From Scheffersomyces stipitis CBS 6054 (Eukaryota; Ascomycota; Pichiomycetes; Serinales; Debaryomycetaceae), in the NCBI RefSeq assembly GCF_000209165.1, contig NC_009043.1, forward strand, positions 1,302,001 to 1,366,000: a stretch of DNA of 64,000 nt, in the 5' to 3' direction. The notes beneath the pieces are model-generated. The model saw nothing but the letters and a program-made list of their open reading frames with translations. It was not told where the DNA came from and searched no databases. The position numbers and the translations under genes are program-made. Of the stretch, positions 39,086 to 49,967 are shown piece by piece (within the stretch, counting starts at the first letter, position 1; every line of letters starts with the position of its first letter).

Positions 39086-42000
39086 ATGTCTACGTTGCCA
39101 TCGTCATGGACGCAGTTTCAATTGTTTGATTATACTCCAATTCGTGATCCTAATTTCCAAACAAACGATTCCTTATACTCCGACGCCAGTCTTCTGGCCA
39201 TCCATGCTACCAACTCATATTTAGTCATTGCTACCAATAATGCATTTCTAAAGATTATAGCCAGTAAAAATCTCCAACTTCTCAAAACGTTCATTGCGTA
39301 CGATTTGGATTATAGAATTAGTTTCGTACGTAGTTTACCCAACTCGGATTTATTAATCACCTTGGCCGAAAAACAAGGTTCACCATCAATTGTCAAGCTA
39401 TGGGACTTGAACAGAATTATCCATCTCCAAGAAGAGGACCAAGACGTACTAAAATTCAAATTTCAAACTCAGGCTCTCGTAACTAATGCAGACAACTCTT
39501 ACCCTATCAGTTCCTTTGAGTTCAGCAGCGATCTTACTTGTATCGCCATAGGGTACACCAATGGAAAAGTGATATTGATAAGGGGAGACTTGCTAAGAGA
39601 TAGAGGATCCAAACAGCGTTTGATCTACGAGTCAACAGATCCAGTCACAAACATAGCATTCAACAAATATGAGGACTTATTGTATATAACGACTACTTCC
39701 AAGATTCTAACAGTACTGACCTCGGGCAGAAACCAGAGAAAACCACAGAGAATCTTGTCCAACAAAACAGGAATCGATTTGAATTGCTCTGTAATTGATC
39801 CTAAGAGTCAATACTTGATTGTTGGAACAACTGATTCTATCCGCTACTACAGTCACTTGAACAAAATCAGGACAATCAAATTCGAGATTCCCAAATCTAG
39901 AATCTTTCGTTTTGGCAAGAATTACCTTCTTATTGTTTCTCCACACCAGCAGGAACTTTTAGCCCAGGAATCGATTTCGAAGAAAAAGAAGTCGTTTGCC
40001 AGAGTATTGATTCTAGATATCTTTAACAAGCATATTTCATTTAATTTCATGATCCCCGATAATACTATCAACCATGTGTTTGTGATGCAGAATGACGTTC
40101 ACTTACTTTCTAATGATGGTGTTCTTTATAAGTTGCACGAAAAACCAATCAATCAACAAATTGAGTCCATAATACAGAGAGAATTGTTTCCAGTGGCTTA
40201 CAATCTTGCTGTACAGGCAAGCATGCCAAACGATTTATTATTGAGAATCCAAAAGTTGTATGGTGATTTCCTATATGAGAAACAAGAAAATGAGGCATCA
40301 ATTGATATCTATATTAAGTGCTTGGACTTGTTTGAAAAGCTGGTGGATTCTCAGGGTGAATCTGTAGACCAAGAGGACGACTTGGATGACTTCGTTATGA
40401 CCGTTATTACAAAGTTCAAGGACGCTGCTAATATTCCAAACTTAACAAAGTTTCTTTTCAAATTGTACGAATTGAAAGAAGCTAACAATGATCACATCAC
40501 ATTACTTTTGTGTTGCTACTGTAAATTGAAAATGACAGAAGAGTTAGATAAATTTATCAACGACTTGGATTTAGATGAGGACAACAATTTGCAAGATTTG
40601 AACTTCCAGTTGATCATAAACTTGTTCAAAGAATGTGGATACTTCACTCAGGTAATAAGGTTGTTGTTTCGCTTGAATCAACCTAACTTGATAGTAGGTA
40701 TTCAGCTTAACGATCTCAAACAACCTAGAAACTCTTTGAACTATATAAAGTCATTGCCAATTGATGAGCTTTTGCTTATATTGACTGAACATTCAAAGAC
40801 ATTCCTCGACGATTGTCCTATTGAAACAACAGAATTGCTTATTAATGTATTTACAGGAAAGTACATTCCAAATGGAGATCATACAGAACCATTTAGTGCC
40901 GAGATTCTGTCCAAAAAAGAGGAAAAATCCGAAGAAACTGAAGCACCTTCTACTTTGAATAACTATAGAGCTTTTCTCAACTATTTGTCAGGCAACTCAA
41001 CTGATGATATTAAATCAAACAACTCAAATGAATTAAGTGTTGAAATTCAGGAACCTACTTATCTACCACCCAGACCTAGTTTAATTTTTCCAAGCTTCAT
41101 CAATCATCCAAATCAGTTTGTGATCTTCTTGGAGGCATGTATTGAATCTTTTGACAAATATCAAGGTAACATGAATGATAAGAAGGACCTATTGATCACA
41201 CTTTTGGAGATGTATCTTTCATTGTCTAAAGAATCAAAGACCAATTCCGCCGAGGAAGAGTGGAAGAACAAAGCTAGAATCTTACTACAGGAAAATTCAT
41301 CCCTCTTGAACAATTCGTCGCTTCTTCTTCTATCCAACATTTATGATTTCCAAGAAGGAGAAGCATTAGCAAAAGAAAAAGCAGGACATGAAGAAAGTCT
41401 CCTTCATTCGTATCAACTTTCAGGCGATATTTCTGGTTGTTTCGATTTGCTACGAAAGTATGGCGAAAAAAAGCCTGAGATGTATAAGCTCATGTTGAAG
41501 TTTGTTGTTTCCAAGAAAGAGATTTTTGAAAGAATCAATCCATTGGAATTTCGTTTCCTCTTCGATACAATAAGCTCAAGAAAGTTGATGAATCCGCTCG
41601 AAATTTTACAAATATTGACTGAAAATCCAGCTAACGACTTTATCACACTCGGACTTATCAAAGATTATTTGATCGATTATTTCGACAACCAGAATAAAGA
41701 AATCAGTAACAATACGAAGTTGATAGGATTTTATGAAGGAGAATCAACCAAGAGTTCTCACAAGTTGACGGAATTGACTAACAAGCCATTTGTCATTCAG
41801 AACAACAAATGTTCGGCCTGTGATAACAAGCTTGATTTCCCTGTAATTCACTTCAGGTGTAAACACTCTTATCATCAGAAATGTCTTACTGACTACGTTA
41901 TCGCATCGGTACAGGAGGATATGTCTGGAGAAAGAAGATGTCCTAAATGTGTCAATGAAATAGAAGAGATCAAGGCTATTAGAGCTGGACAATTCAAATC

Positions 42001-42124
42001 CAAGGAAAACCTCGAATTGTTTGAAGGAACTTTGAACGAAACTCAAGATAAGTTTAGATATATAAGCGAATACTTGGGGAAGGGTGTTATGGAGAACGAA
42101 TCTGTGGTTCTCTTTAATGAATAA
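39086..42124 (+). CDS. VPS11: Vps11/Pep5, core subunit of HOPS and CORVET tethering complexes
   Basis: The 1012-residue protein is a shared core subunit of HOPS and CORVET, which tether vacuolar and endosomal membranes. It has an N-terminal beta-propeller-like part (about 1-350), a long alpha-solenoid, and a C-terminal RING-H2 zinc domain near residues 908-960 (CSACDNKL, FRCKHSYHQKC, RRCPKC). The start MSTLPSSWTQFQLFDYTPI matches the family start, WRQFQFFD. S. cerevisiae Pep5/Vps11 is 1029 residues. The ATG at 39086 is used; the frame from 39020 starts with TTG. IVY1, whose product binds the HOPS subunit Vps33, also lies in this window. Confidence 0.93.
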   Translation: MSTLPSSWTQFQLFDYTPIRDPNFQTNDSLYSDASLLAIHATNSYLVIATNNAFLKIIASKNLQLLKTFIAYDLDYRISFVRSLPNSDLLITLAEKQGSPSIVKLWDLNRIIHLQEEDQDVLKFKFQTQALVTNADNSYPISSFEFSSDLTCIAIGYTNGKVILIRGDLLRDRGSKQRLIYESTDPVTNIAFNKYEDLLYITTTSKILTVLTSGRNQRKPQRILSNKTGIDLNCSVIDPKSQYLIVGTTDSIRYYSHLNKIRTIKFEIPKSRIFRFGKNYLLIVSPHQQELLAQESISKKKKSFARVLILDIFNKHISFNFMIPDNTINHVFVMQNDVHLLSNDGVLYKLHEKPINQQIESIIQRELFPVAYNLAVQASMPNDLLLRIQKLYGDFLYEKQENEASIDIYIKCLDLFEKLVDSQGESVDQEDDLDDFVMTVITKFKDAANIPNLTKFLFKLYELKEANNDHITLLLCCYCKLKMTEELDKFINDLDLDEDNNLQDLNFQLIINLFKECGYFTQVIRLLFRLNQPNLIVGIQLNDLKQPRNSLNYIKSLPIDELLLILTEHSKTFLDDCPIETTELLINVFTGKYIPNGDHTEPFSAEILSKKEEKSEETEAPSTLNNYRAFLNYLSGNSTDDIKSNNSNELSVEIQEPTYLPPRPSLIFPSFINHPNQFVIFLEACIESFDKYQGNMNDKKDLLITLLEMYLSLSKESKTNSAEEEWKNKARILLQENSSLLNNSSLLLLSNIYDFQEGEALAKEKAGHEESLLHSYQLSGDISGCFDLLRKYGEKKPEMYKLMLKFVVSKKEIFERINPLEFRFLFDTISSRKLMNPLEILQILTENPANDFITLGLIKDYLIDYFDNQNKEISNNTKLIGFYEGESTKSSHKLTELTNKPFVIQNNKCSACDNKLDFPVIHFRCKHSYHQKCLTDYVIASVQEDMSGERRCPKCVNEIEEIKAIRAGQFKSKENLELFEGTLNETQDKFRYISEYLGKGVMENESVVLFNE

Positions 42125-43163
42125 CTACTATTACTATAATATATGGAACAGAAATGGGCATGAAAACTAAGCCGTGATTCAAGAAGAAGCAAATGTAGAT
42201 CAATATGATATGTGAATTACTATATTAACCAAACAGGGTTGTTGGTAATGTAGGTTATGGTAACACAGCGGAAATGGATATGGCTGCAAATGAGATAACT
42301 GCCGTTACCAATTTCTATAATTAGGCGTTCAAGTAATGCAATTTTTCAGACAGACCACTGCGACTGTTCAGAGTATGTGAAATTATGCAAAAAGGAAGAA
42401 GCCACTGTGGCCATTCTACTCAGCTACGTGTTGATGCCAACAATGGCTGATGAGTACGTTTCATCTTTAGAAGTTTTAACAAAATTGAAACACCCAAATG
42501 TGGGTCCATTGATGAGGCTCCACAAAAAAACGAACACCTGTCGTTGGCAGATCTACAGAGTTGAGGTATGTGGCAAGACATGGAAAGAGCGAGAAGCATT
42601 GAGAAAGCTATAGAAACGCGTTGCACTCTACAACTGCGAGTAAGATCCTGTAGATGGCTCCCGCCCCAAAGATCGCAACCATGGAGGATGGCAAAGAGAA
42701 AACCACGCTACAATGCGGTCCACTTGACTCAGTCGATAAATCAGTCTTGTGACAAAATCAAAGTGACGAGGGTTTCTCGCAAAATGGGGAAACGATTCTC
42801 ACACTTATTCGCGTTCGACACAGGAAAGAAAAATTTTATACATATCTAGGAACCGCTGCCTCCTTCAATTATCAGGGAGTCTTTTTTCCTTATCAATTCA
42901 TCTTGAACCGAGTTGAAACCAGACCCATTGATACATCCCTATCGACTCCGACGCCTGTCTCGACCTCTAGCCGAAACAGAATCTGCCGCTTGTTTGAATC
43001 ACTCAACTAAACATCCCATCCCCAACCCTTAACTACTGACAGTCCTAGGTTTCTGACATAGTTAACTCCCACCCGTGAAATAATCTAAATCTTCACTATC
43101 TTTCCCCCCCCTGGATTCGCCCTCCGCTTCTTAATTGCAACACATCAAATTTTTCCTACAACA
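42125..43163. promoter_or_regulatory. VPS11-RTN1 intergenic region with a CATAGTTAA element
   Basis: No gene recognised. CATAGTTAA at 43057-43065 lies 107 bp before the RTN1 ATG, with a related TTAACTACT at 43029-43037. A pyrimidine-rich stretch with a C-run (near 43100-43110) follows. Confidence 0.5.
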
Positions 43164-44378
43164 ATGTCTACTACTACACCTGTTGCCAACGAATGTGCTA
43201 CCTGCTCCTTGTTGACCTGGAAGGATCCTATCTTCACTGGTAAAGTTTTTGGAGGTATTGTTGCCTCTTTGTTCGTATTCAAATACGTCAACTTGATTAA
43301 CCACGTCTTCCACTTTGCCTACATTGCCTTATTGGGTACGTATTTTTTGATATATTTAGAACTTCAGATCCATCCTGAAGTGTTCATTTCGTCGCCTACT
43401 TGCTTTAGTTGCAATTGTCCATTCTGCCATTCCCATTGGTGGCCATTCCATCCTTTTTTTGTAGTCGCACTATCGCATCTTGATCCACACTTTTCAACCT
43501 CTGAAAAGTCTACACAAAATACATCAAATTTCATTTATGTGTTGGACTAAGATTTTCAACCGATTATACGACAATCATTGAGCATCTCCACAATTGTTGC
43601 TGTGGTTAGCGAGTCGTTGATCATCCATAATAGTGCGATAATGAATAATTTACAATGGCTGAAGGCTTGAAATATGAACAAATTTCTATTCTATGCTCTC
43701 TTACTAACATTAATAGTCTCTGCTGCTGCCGAATACGCCGGTAAGTTGGTCACAGGCCAAGGCTTCGTCACCAAGTACAAGCCAGCTGTCAAGTCGTATG
43801 CTAAGAAGGTCAATGACTCCGTCTTACCCCAACTCGCCGAGTTAAACTTGAAGATCGAAGAAGAATTCCAAAAGATTGTTTACTCCCACGACGTGGAAAC
43901 CACCTTGAAGGCTGCTGGTCTTTCTTACATTTTGTATAAGCTTACTTCCTGGTTCTCTTTGTTCACCTTGCTTGCCACTGCTGTTGTCATTGTTTTCACT
44001 GTCCCAGTAATCTACCAAAAGAACAAGAAGGAAATTGACGCCCTTGTAGCCCAATACTCCAAGTTAGCCAAGGACAAGTCGGCTGAATACACTAAGGCTG
44101 CCCATAAGGCTGCTGCTCCACATATCGAGACTCTTGTCAACAAGACCGGTCCAGTTGGTAACTTCATCAAGTCCAAATTCCCTACCAGAACTGCTGGTTC
44201 CACTGTTGGCGAAAACAGAGATGCTTCGTTTGGAACTGCTGCTGACGAAATCTCGTCCGCTACCACTTCTGGTGCCTCCAAATTCCCAGATGTCCCAAGC
44301 ACTTTGTCTGAAGGCAAGAGTCAAGTAGAAGAATTCGTGGATTCAGCCCAAGAAGCCAAGTCAGAATTCAACTTCTAA
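43164..44378 (+). CDS. RTN1: Reticulon-like ER-shaping protein, one intron
   Basis: Exons 43164-43335 and 43717-44378 join to give 277 residues; the split falls after the first base of a Val codon. The intron (381 nt) has donor GTACGT, branch TACTAAC at 43702-43708 and acceptor AG at 43715-43716. Exon 1 carries the reticulon start LLTWKDPIFTGKVFGGIVASL with the first hairpin membrane segment. Exon 2 carries the linker, the second hairpin (YILYKLTSWFSLFTLLATAVVIVF) and the end of the domain (VPVIYQKNKKEID). Reticulons bend the ER membrane into tubules and stabilise nuclear pores. The unspliced first frame runs into the intron, so it should not be annotated as a separate 128-residue gene. Confidence 0.9.
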
Positions 44379-44656
44379 GTTGTTTGCTGACTTTTAAGCT
44401 CTTGTCATACAAGGCTGAGTATGCTAGTCTGGCATATGTAGTTGACATTTGCAACTCATAGCGAAATTGGTCCCTTGTTTTGTACTCCTGTTCGGTAACT
44501 AGGTTCATGTATTGCTATGTACTTCAATTCATCGATGTTTGTTATATTGAAATTGATATTGATCCCTTTTTATAGCACTTGGACTTATCTTATTATATTT
44601 ATTTTAGTTGTACTAATTTAATATTGTAGCTATTTTACATTGACTATAGAAACATT

Positions 44657-45589
<933 letters not shown>

Positions 45590-45914
45590 CTACGAAGAAG
45601 TAAGCTAAGATGAGACTGAGATTTTTCAGAGATGCAAAAACTTTTTTTAAAGTGCAGTTCAGTGTTGCGTAAATCTTTAGTATGGAACAAGATACGAAAC
45701 TGATAATGACTCTTCATAACACAAATCAAGGAGAACATAATGTGGCTGTTTCATGAAGATCAAACCATGATAATTAAAATTAGAAATTACGTGTTAATAC
45801 CCACTTCTTTACCAGCATTTCGCTTTTTGATAGACTGATACATCTATATTATGGTCTATTTACAGAATGTTACTATTCAAGGTATATGCACATTACTTTT
45901 GGGGGACTTATGCC

Positions 45915-46682
45915 CTACAGAGACTCTTCTTCGCTCTTTTCGCTTGGATCGAGGTCCTTAAGACGTTGCTCCATCGTCAAGTATAACACCGAGGAAGCTG
46001 TTTCCAAAGTTCTGACGAGGCCAGCACCTCCCAAGATAGTAAGCAAACCAGCTAATTGGGCCTGTAATTGTTCTTTGTTGGGCAAGTCCTTGAACTTGTT
46101 GATTTCAACTACGTCGAAAACTGAAGACTCGACCCTAGCACCAATCAAGATCAACTTATCCTGGGCATTCTTTATAACTTTCAAAACATCATTGACTACG
46201 GATGGCTCACACTTGGGGATAGTGATCACGGCAGTAGGCCCATTCAACAACGGTGACAACGGATGTTTCACGCCACGGTTCTTGTTGGTAACTCCAGCAG
46301 CTGCTGGATCACTTTCGTGTTCTGATTTCAAGTAGACGTTGTAGATACTGTTTCTAATGACATTCAATTGTGCTCCAGCCTTCTTCAAGTCGGATCTGAC
46401 CTTCTTGTTGTCTGCTTTTGCGACATTATTGTGATGTACAAACAACACAATGTCATTGCTGTCGTTTAAATGCTTGTAGTAGTCCATCAAGAAGGTCTTT
46501 CTGGAGAACAATGCCTTTTCTGTGTTTCTCTGTTCGAACAGATCATATTGCTGTGGTTGACTTGTCGTGCTGTAGAAGGCAGAAACTGGCGAAATTCCAC
46601 GAAAATTCTTACCGAGACTTGGCAGCACCGTTCTATATATGCCTGCTCTTATTCCTCCCAAAATACTCGTCTTCAAGCTCAT
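45915..46682 (-). CDS. MRPL11: Mitochondrial large-subunit ribosomal protein uL10m
   Basis: The 255-residue protein is the mitochondrial version of ribosomal protein L10, at the base of the L7/L12 stalk. The ATG at 46682 gives a presequence (MSLKTSILGGIRAGIYRTV, then SAFYSTT), whereas the longer frame to 46787 starts with GTG. The uL10 fold shows RKTFLMDYYKHLNDSNDIVLFVHHNNV, LKKAGAQLNVIRNSIY, the NGPTAVI strand and the closing LAGLLTILGGAGLVRTLE. A TTAACTATG element lies about 110 bp before the ATG (46794-46802). Confidence 0.85.
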   Translation of the reverse strand: MSLKTSILGGIRAGIYRTVLPSLGKNFRGISPVSAFYSTTSQPQQYDLFEQRNTEKALFSRKTFLMDYYKHLNDSNDIVLFVHHNNVAKADNKKVRSDLKKAGAQLNVIRNSIYNVYLKSEHESDPAAAGVTNKNRGVKHPLSPLLNGPTAVITIPKCEPSVVNDVLKVIKNAQDKLILIGARVESSVFDVVEINKFKDLPNKEQLQAQLAGLLTILGGAGLVRTLETASSVLYLTMEQRLKDLDPSEKSEEESL

Positions 46683-47255
46683 ATTGGTTCTTCTGGTCTC
46701 TGCAGATTCTAGCAGTTCTAGAGCTTTTACCTGGACATCTAAATTTTTCAGACTGGTGAAAATGCGAGCCACACGACTTCTGATCACATGAGCTTAACTA
46801 TGGTCGTTGACGAGATTAAGGCAAAGGGCCAGAGCAATGAAGGTTTTGATAGCTGTAAATGAACCAGTTGGAGCATATATTCAAGCACGTAGCATTCAAA
46901 TATTATGTGTTATCATTTCTAACTATTTTTGAATATGTGGAGATCTCTTATTTATGAGAAGTTTGATTTATCCGCAAATAGGGCCCGAAAAGTCTGAAGT
47001 TGTCGAAGTTTTTAGTTGATAAGTAAAACATATCAACAATTCCAATAACTTAAATGTATATTCAATCATCTCTTCTGCTTTTGAAGTCATACTTTTAGAT
47101 TCTTCCTGGTAGCCCATTCACAAGCTTTAACAATTGCAGTTGCAAATTTCTCCGGTGTATGCGCACGACCTGAAAATAGCGACTTTGAAAAATCTCCATA
47201 ATTTTAAGATTTGTAGAGAAAATAGTAGCGTTTATTCCTTGTTCTTTGGAACTCT
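46683..47255. promoter_or_regulatory. Divergent MRPL11/RNase III promoter
   Basis: CTTAACTATGG at 46793-46803 is about 110 bp upstream of the MRPL11 ATG. No other conspicuous element and no gene is visible in the 573 bp. Confidence 0.45.
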
Positions 47256-48956
47256 ATGTCACAATTCGGGAGTTTAGAAGGATTTCTAAATTCGCTTACC
47301 CAGGTCGACTCCGAACGTACGGACGTGGTTACTGATCACGGTGGGAAAGCGAGTGATGAAGTCAATCATAGCCCAGCAGAAGATGCTTCCAATTCCAAAT
47401 CCAAACGGGAGTATGGGTACACGGGGTCTTTACTTCCGAAACGCCCCAAATTGGACTCGCCTTCAGTGCCCCCTATTGGATTTGTGGATCTTCAGAAACT
47501 TGAGTATGCAACCAAGACACTTCAGAAGAATGTGAGACTTATAGTCACAGAATCTCCAGATATTGACAGCATTGAAAAACTCCTCAACTCTTCGACTCTT
47601 GACTCTGGAGCTAAAGTCGATTTGAAAAATAATAACTACATTAAAGTGGCTTCGAGATTGAAGTCGAAATACAAGATTGGAAAGTTACCCATCTTTGATG
47701 AAATCACAGCTGGTGATATCAAAATTTCAGACGAAGAATTTGACAAAATTGCACAATTAAACGATTGCAGCGATTCCGAAGAGTCTCCTACCTATTTGCC
47801 GGTAGATTCAAGTTCCACTCAAGAAAAGCGAGTCTTCACTACTGGAATAGATAACAAGCATCCACCGTTACCCTTTATCAAGGACCAAACGTTGTATGAG
47901 AGAGTATTTGTTCACAAGTCTGTTGTCAATGGCAAGACATATTTGGATCAAAACGATTTGATCAACAGCCACAACGAGAGACTCGAATTTCTAGGCGATT
48001 CGGTCTTAAATAACTTGGTGACCTTGATCATCTACGACAAGTTCCCAAGTGCCTCAGAAGGAAAGTTGACCAAAATGAGGTCGCAGTTGATAGATAACCA
48101 TACATTGACTCAGTTTTCCTTCGAATACGGATTTGACAAGAGATTAAAAACAAAAACTGACGAGGAGATCCTCAAAACTGGAGACCAGAAAGTGTATGCA
48201 GATATCTTTGAAGCATACATTGGAGCCCTCTCTGTAGAAAGAGGATTGGATCTTCGGGAAATCAAGGACTGGTTGGAAAAGTTGTATGCACCAAAACTTG
48301 AAGCTTTCAAAGTTAATTTCCTTCAAGAATCTGTCAACAAGGAGGCAAAATCCGAATTGTACTCCATCGTTGGAACTGCATCATCTCATCCGCTATATGT
48401 AGTTGTAGAGGAAGGAAATGGCTCCCATGATTTTGTCGTAGAATGTAGAATGGGAAATGACGTTCTAGGCAGAGCAAAGGCTCCTTCTCAAAAGGAGGCT
48501 GGTTTGAGAGCCGCCATGGATGCCTTAAAAAATCGCCAATTGCTAGAAAAGTACTACAAGATCAGATTGGAAATCGATAGAAAAGACTCCGTCAAATCGT
48601 CGAAGTCGAAGAGATCAAGAGAAGAAGATGAAGATTCTGATTATTCAATGAGGACTCCGACTCCTTCTTCTCCTATCAAGACGATTATGTTTCCTCTTGT
48701 AGCGTCAGCTGACGCACCTATTGATAACAATGCTAAAAATAAGTTGTATGCTGAAATTGGTAAAAGATTGGGAGAGGTTCCACAGTACATAGTTTCCAGG
48801 GCCAATAATGATATAGCCGCTGTTTCTTTGAGTATAAGAGGTCTAGTTGTTGCTACAGCTACAGATAAATCGAAGAAGAAGGCTATGGCCAGAGCAGCCA
48901 TGGCAATACTTGAAAACAGCTCTGCATTGAATGAGATTTGTAAGGGAACCATATGA
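47256..48956 (+). CDS. DCR1: RNase III with two dsRBDs, budding-yeast Dicer type (Dcr1)
   Basis: The 566-residue protein has a low-complexity N-terminus (1-75), an RNase III domain (about 205-345) and two double-stranded-RNA-binding domains (about 361-428 and 496-553). The catalytic signature NERLEFLGDSVL (240-251) and DIFEAYIGA (316-324) carries all four acidic residues (Glu245, Asp248, Asp316, Glu319). S. cerevisiae Rnt1 has a single dsRBD, while the budding-yeast Dicer Dcr1 has one RNase III domain and two dsRBDs, so the layout is Dcr1-like. In C. albicans such an enzyme does both Dicer and Rnt1 work (rRNA and snRNA processing). The dsRBDs are joined by a basic, Ser-rich linker (residues about 446-475). 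Confidence 0.82.
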   Translation: MSQFGSLEGFLNSLTQVDSERTDVVTDHGGKASDEVNHSPAEDASNSKSKREYGYTGSLLPKRPKLDSPSVPPIGFVDLQKLEYATKTLQKNVRLIVTESPDIDSIEKLLNSSTLDSGAKVDLKNNNYIKVASRLKSKYKIGKLPIFDEITAGDIKISDEEFDKIAQLNDCSDSEESPTYLPVDSSSTQEKRVFTTGIDNKHPPLPFIKDQTLYERVFVHKSVVNGKTYLDQNDLINSHNERLEFLGDSVLNNLVTLIIYDKFPSASEGKLTKMRSQLIDNHTLTQFSFEYGFDKRLKTKTDEEILKTGDQKVYADIFEAYIGALSVERGLDLREIKDWLEKLYAPKLEAFKVNFLQESVNKEAKSELYSIVGTASSHPLYVVVEEGNGSHDFVVECRMGNDVLGRAKAPSQKEAGLRAAMDALKNRQLLEKYYKIRLEIDRKDSVKSSKSKRSREEDEDSDYSMRTPTPSSPIKTIMFPLVASADAPIDNNAKNKLYAEIGKRLGEVPQYIVSRANNDIAAVSLSIRGLVVATATDKSKKKAMARAAMAILENSSALNEICKGTI

Positions 48957-49801
48957 CACTATGGTATATGTTCTATCTTCAGGTAACTTATTGAATAGGA
49001 ATTTAAATAGTCTAGTATATGATTAAGCTAATTGATGATGTTTGCAGGTGTCTACTATCATATTATTTTATCCGATGTAGTCAACGTTTTTGGTTACCCA
49101 CCAATAATATTTCGCAGCCAGACTAAGAATCACAGTGCAGCCACTATGACTCGCTACTGCCCAAAATTGGAGCGAACTTGTTTATCAAGCACTATACATA
49201 ATACTTTACTTCTAGAAACAATACTGTCGGGTCGTGATGTTCTAAGTTTCTTACACTACGACTTTTGAATCACATTTCCACAGTCTAATTCAATATTTTC
49301 TCACTACATCAACAGTAGAACTGTCCATGCAATTGAAATTCAGTTGAGTCCTATCTGTAGGAAACCAATGGCTGGGTGGAATCTACCAACCCTATTCAGA
49401 ATGTGTCTATACACTCAATGGAAGGAATTAGAAGTATATCACCAGGAAATAGTAAACCCCGGTGATTTCGGAAGCATATATGTACCTCAAATTCTTGACT
49501 ATCCAGAGACTCAAAATTGCTATTATATGCTTGTCGTATTGAATTCAAGAGATAGATACGAGGAAGGAGATGTCTGAACAAACTTCATGGACACCCTAAT
49601 ACTCAGAAAAAAGTGTACAGTTTCTTCCGTTCCAACTATATCTTGCTACTTTCACAGTATCTCAGGATTCAATCAGAATACATTTGTCGTCAAGACAATC
49701 TTCACAGCAGTCTCATGTGTGCAAATCTCTACTCTTAACCGACTTATGGCTATCATAAAAAAAATTGGGTGCAAAATTTCTAATTCCAATACAGAAAAAA
49801 A
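48957..49801. other. Intergenic region, no gene seen
   Basis: No gene with family traits is seen. Two open frames of 77-78 codons (49032-49268, 49344-49577) lack recognisable features. An A-run at 49795-49801 gives the T-run terminator of the neighbouring tRNA-Ala. Confidence 0.45.
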
Positions 49802-49874
49802 TGGACGAGTCCGGAGTCGAACCGGAGACCTTTCGCATGCTAAGCGAACGCGCTACCAACTACGCCACACGCCC
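49802..49874 (-). tRNA. tRNA-Ala(AGC)
   Basis: The complement is a 73-nt tRNA starting GGGCGTGTGGCGTAGTTGG and ending CCGGACTCGTCCA, with anticodon AGC in the loop CTTAGCATG and T-loop GGTTCGACTCC. It closely matches S. cerevisiae tRNA-Ala(AGC). A T-run terminator follows on the transcribed strand (A-run 49795-49801). It lies 19 nt downstream of tRNA-Ile on the same strand. Confidence 0.95.
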
Positions 49875-49893
49875 TAAGAATTTGGAGGAGAAA

Positions 49894-49967
49894 TGGTCCC
49901 TAGCAGGATCGAACTGCTGATCTTGGCGTTATTAGCACCACGCCTTAACCAACTGGGCCAAGGGACC
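49894..49967 (-). tRNA. tRNA-Ile(AAT), second identical copy
   Basis: All 74 bases equal the copy at 32129-32202, with anticodon AAT. The 19-nt spacer to tRNA-Ala (49875-49893) contains no T-run of four on the transcribed strand, unlike the other tRNA-Ile locus, so this gene probably reads through into tRNA-Ala. Confidence 0.95.

Noticed and set aside
43164..43550. A 128-residue open frame as a separate gene
   Set aside because: It is RTN1 exon 1 reading into the intron; the protein similarity stops exactly at the GTACGT donor.
46683..46787. Longer N-terminus of MRPL11
   Set aside because: It begins with GTG; the ATG at 46682 gives a normal mitochondrial presequence.
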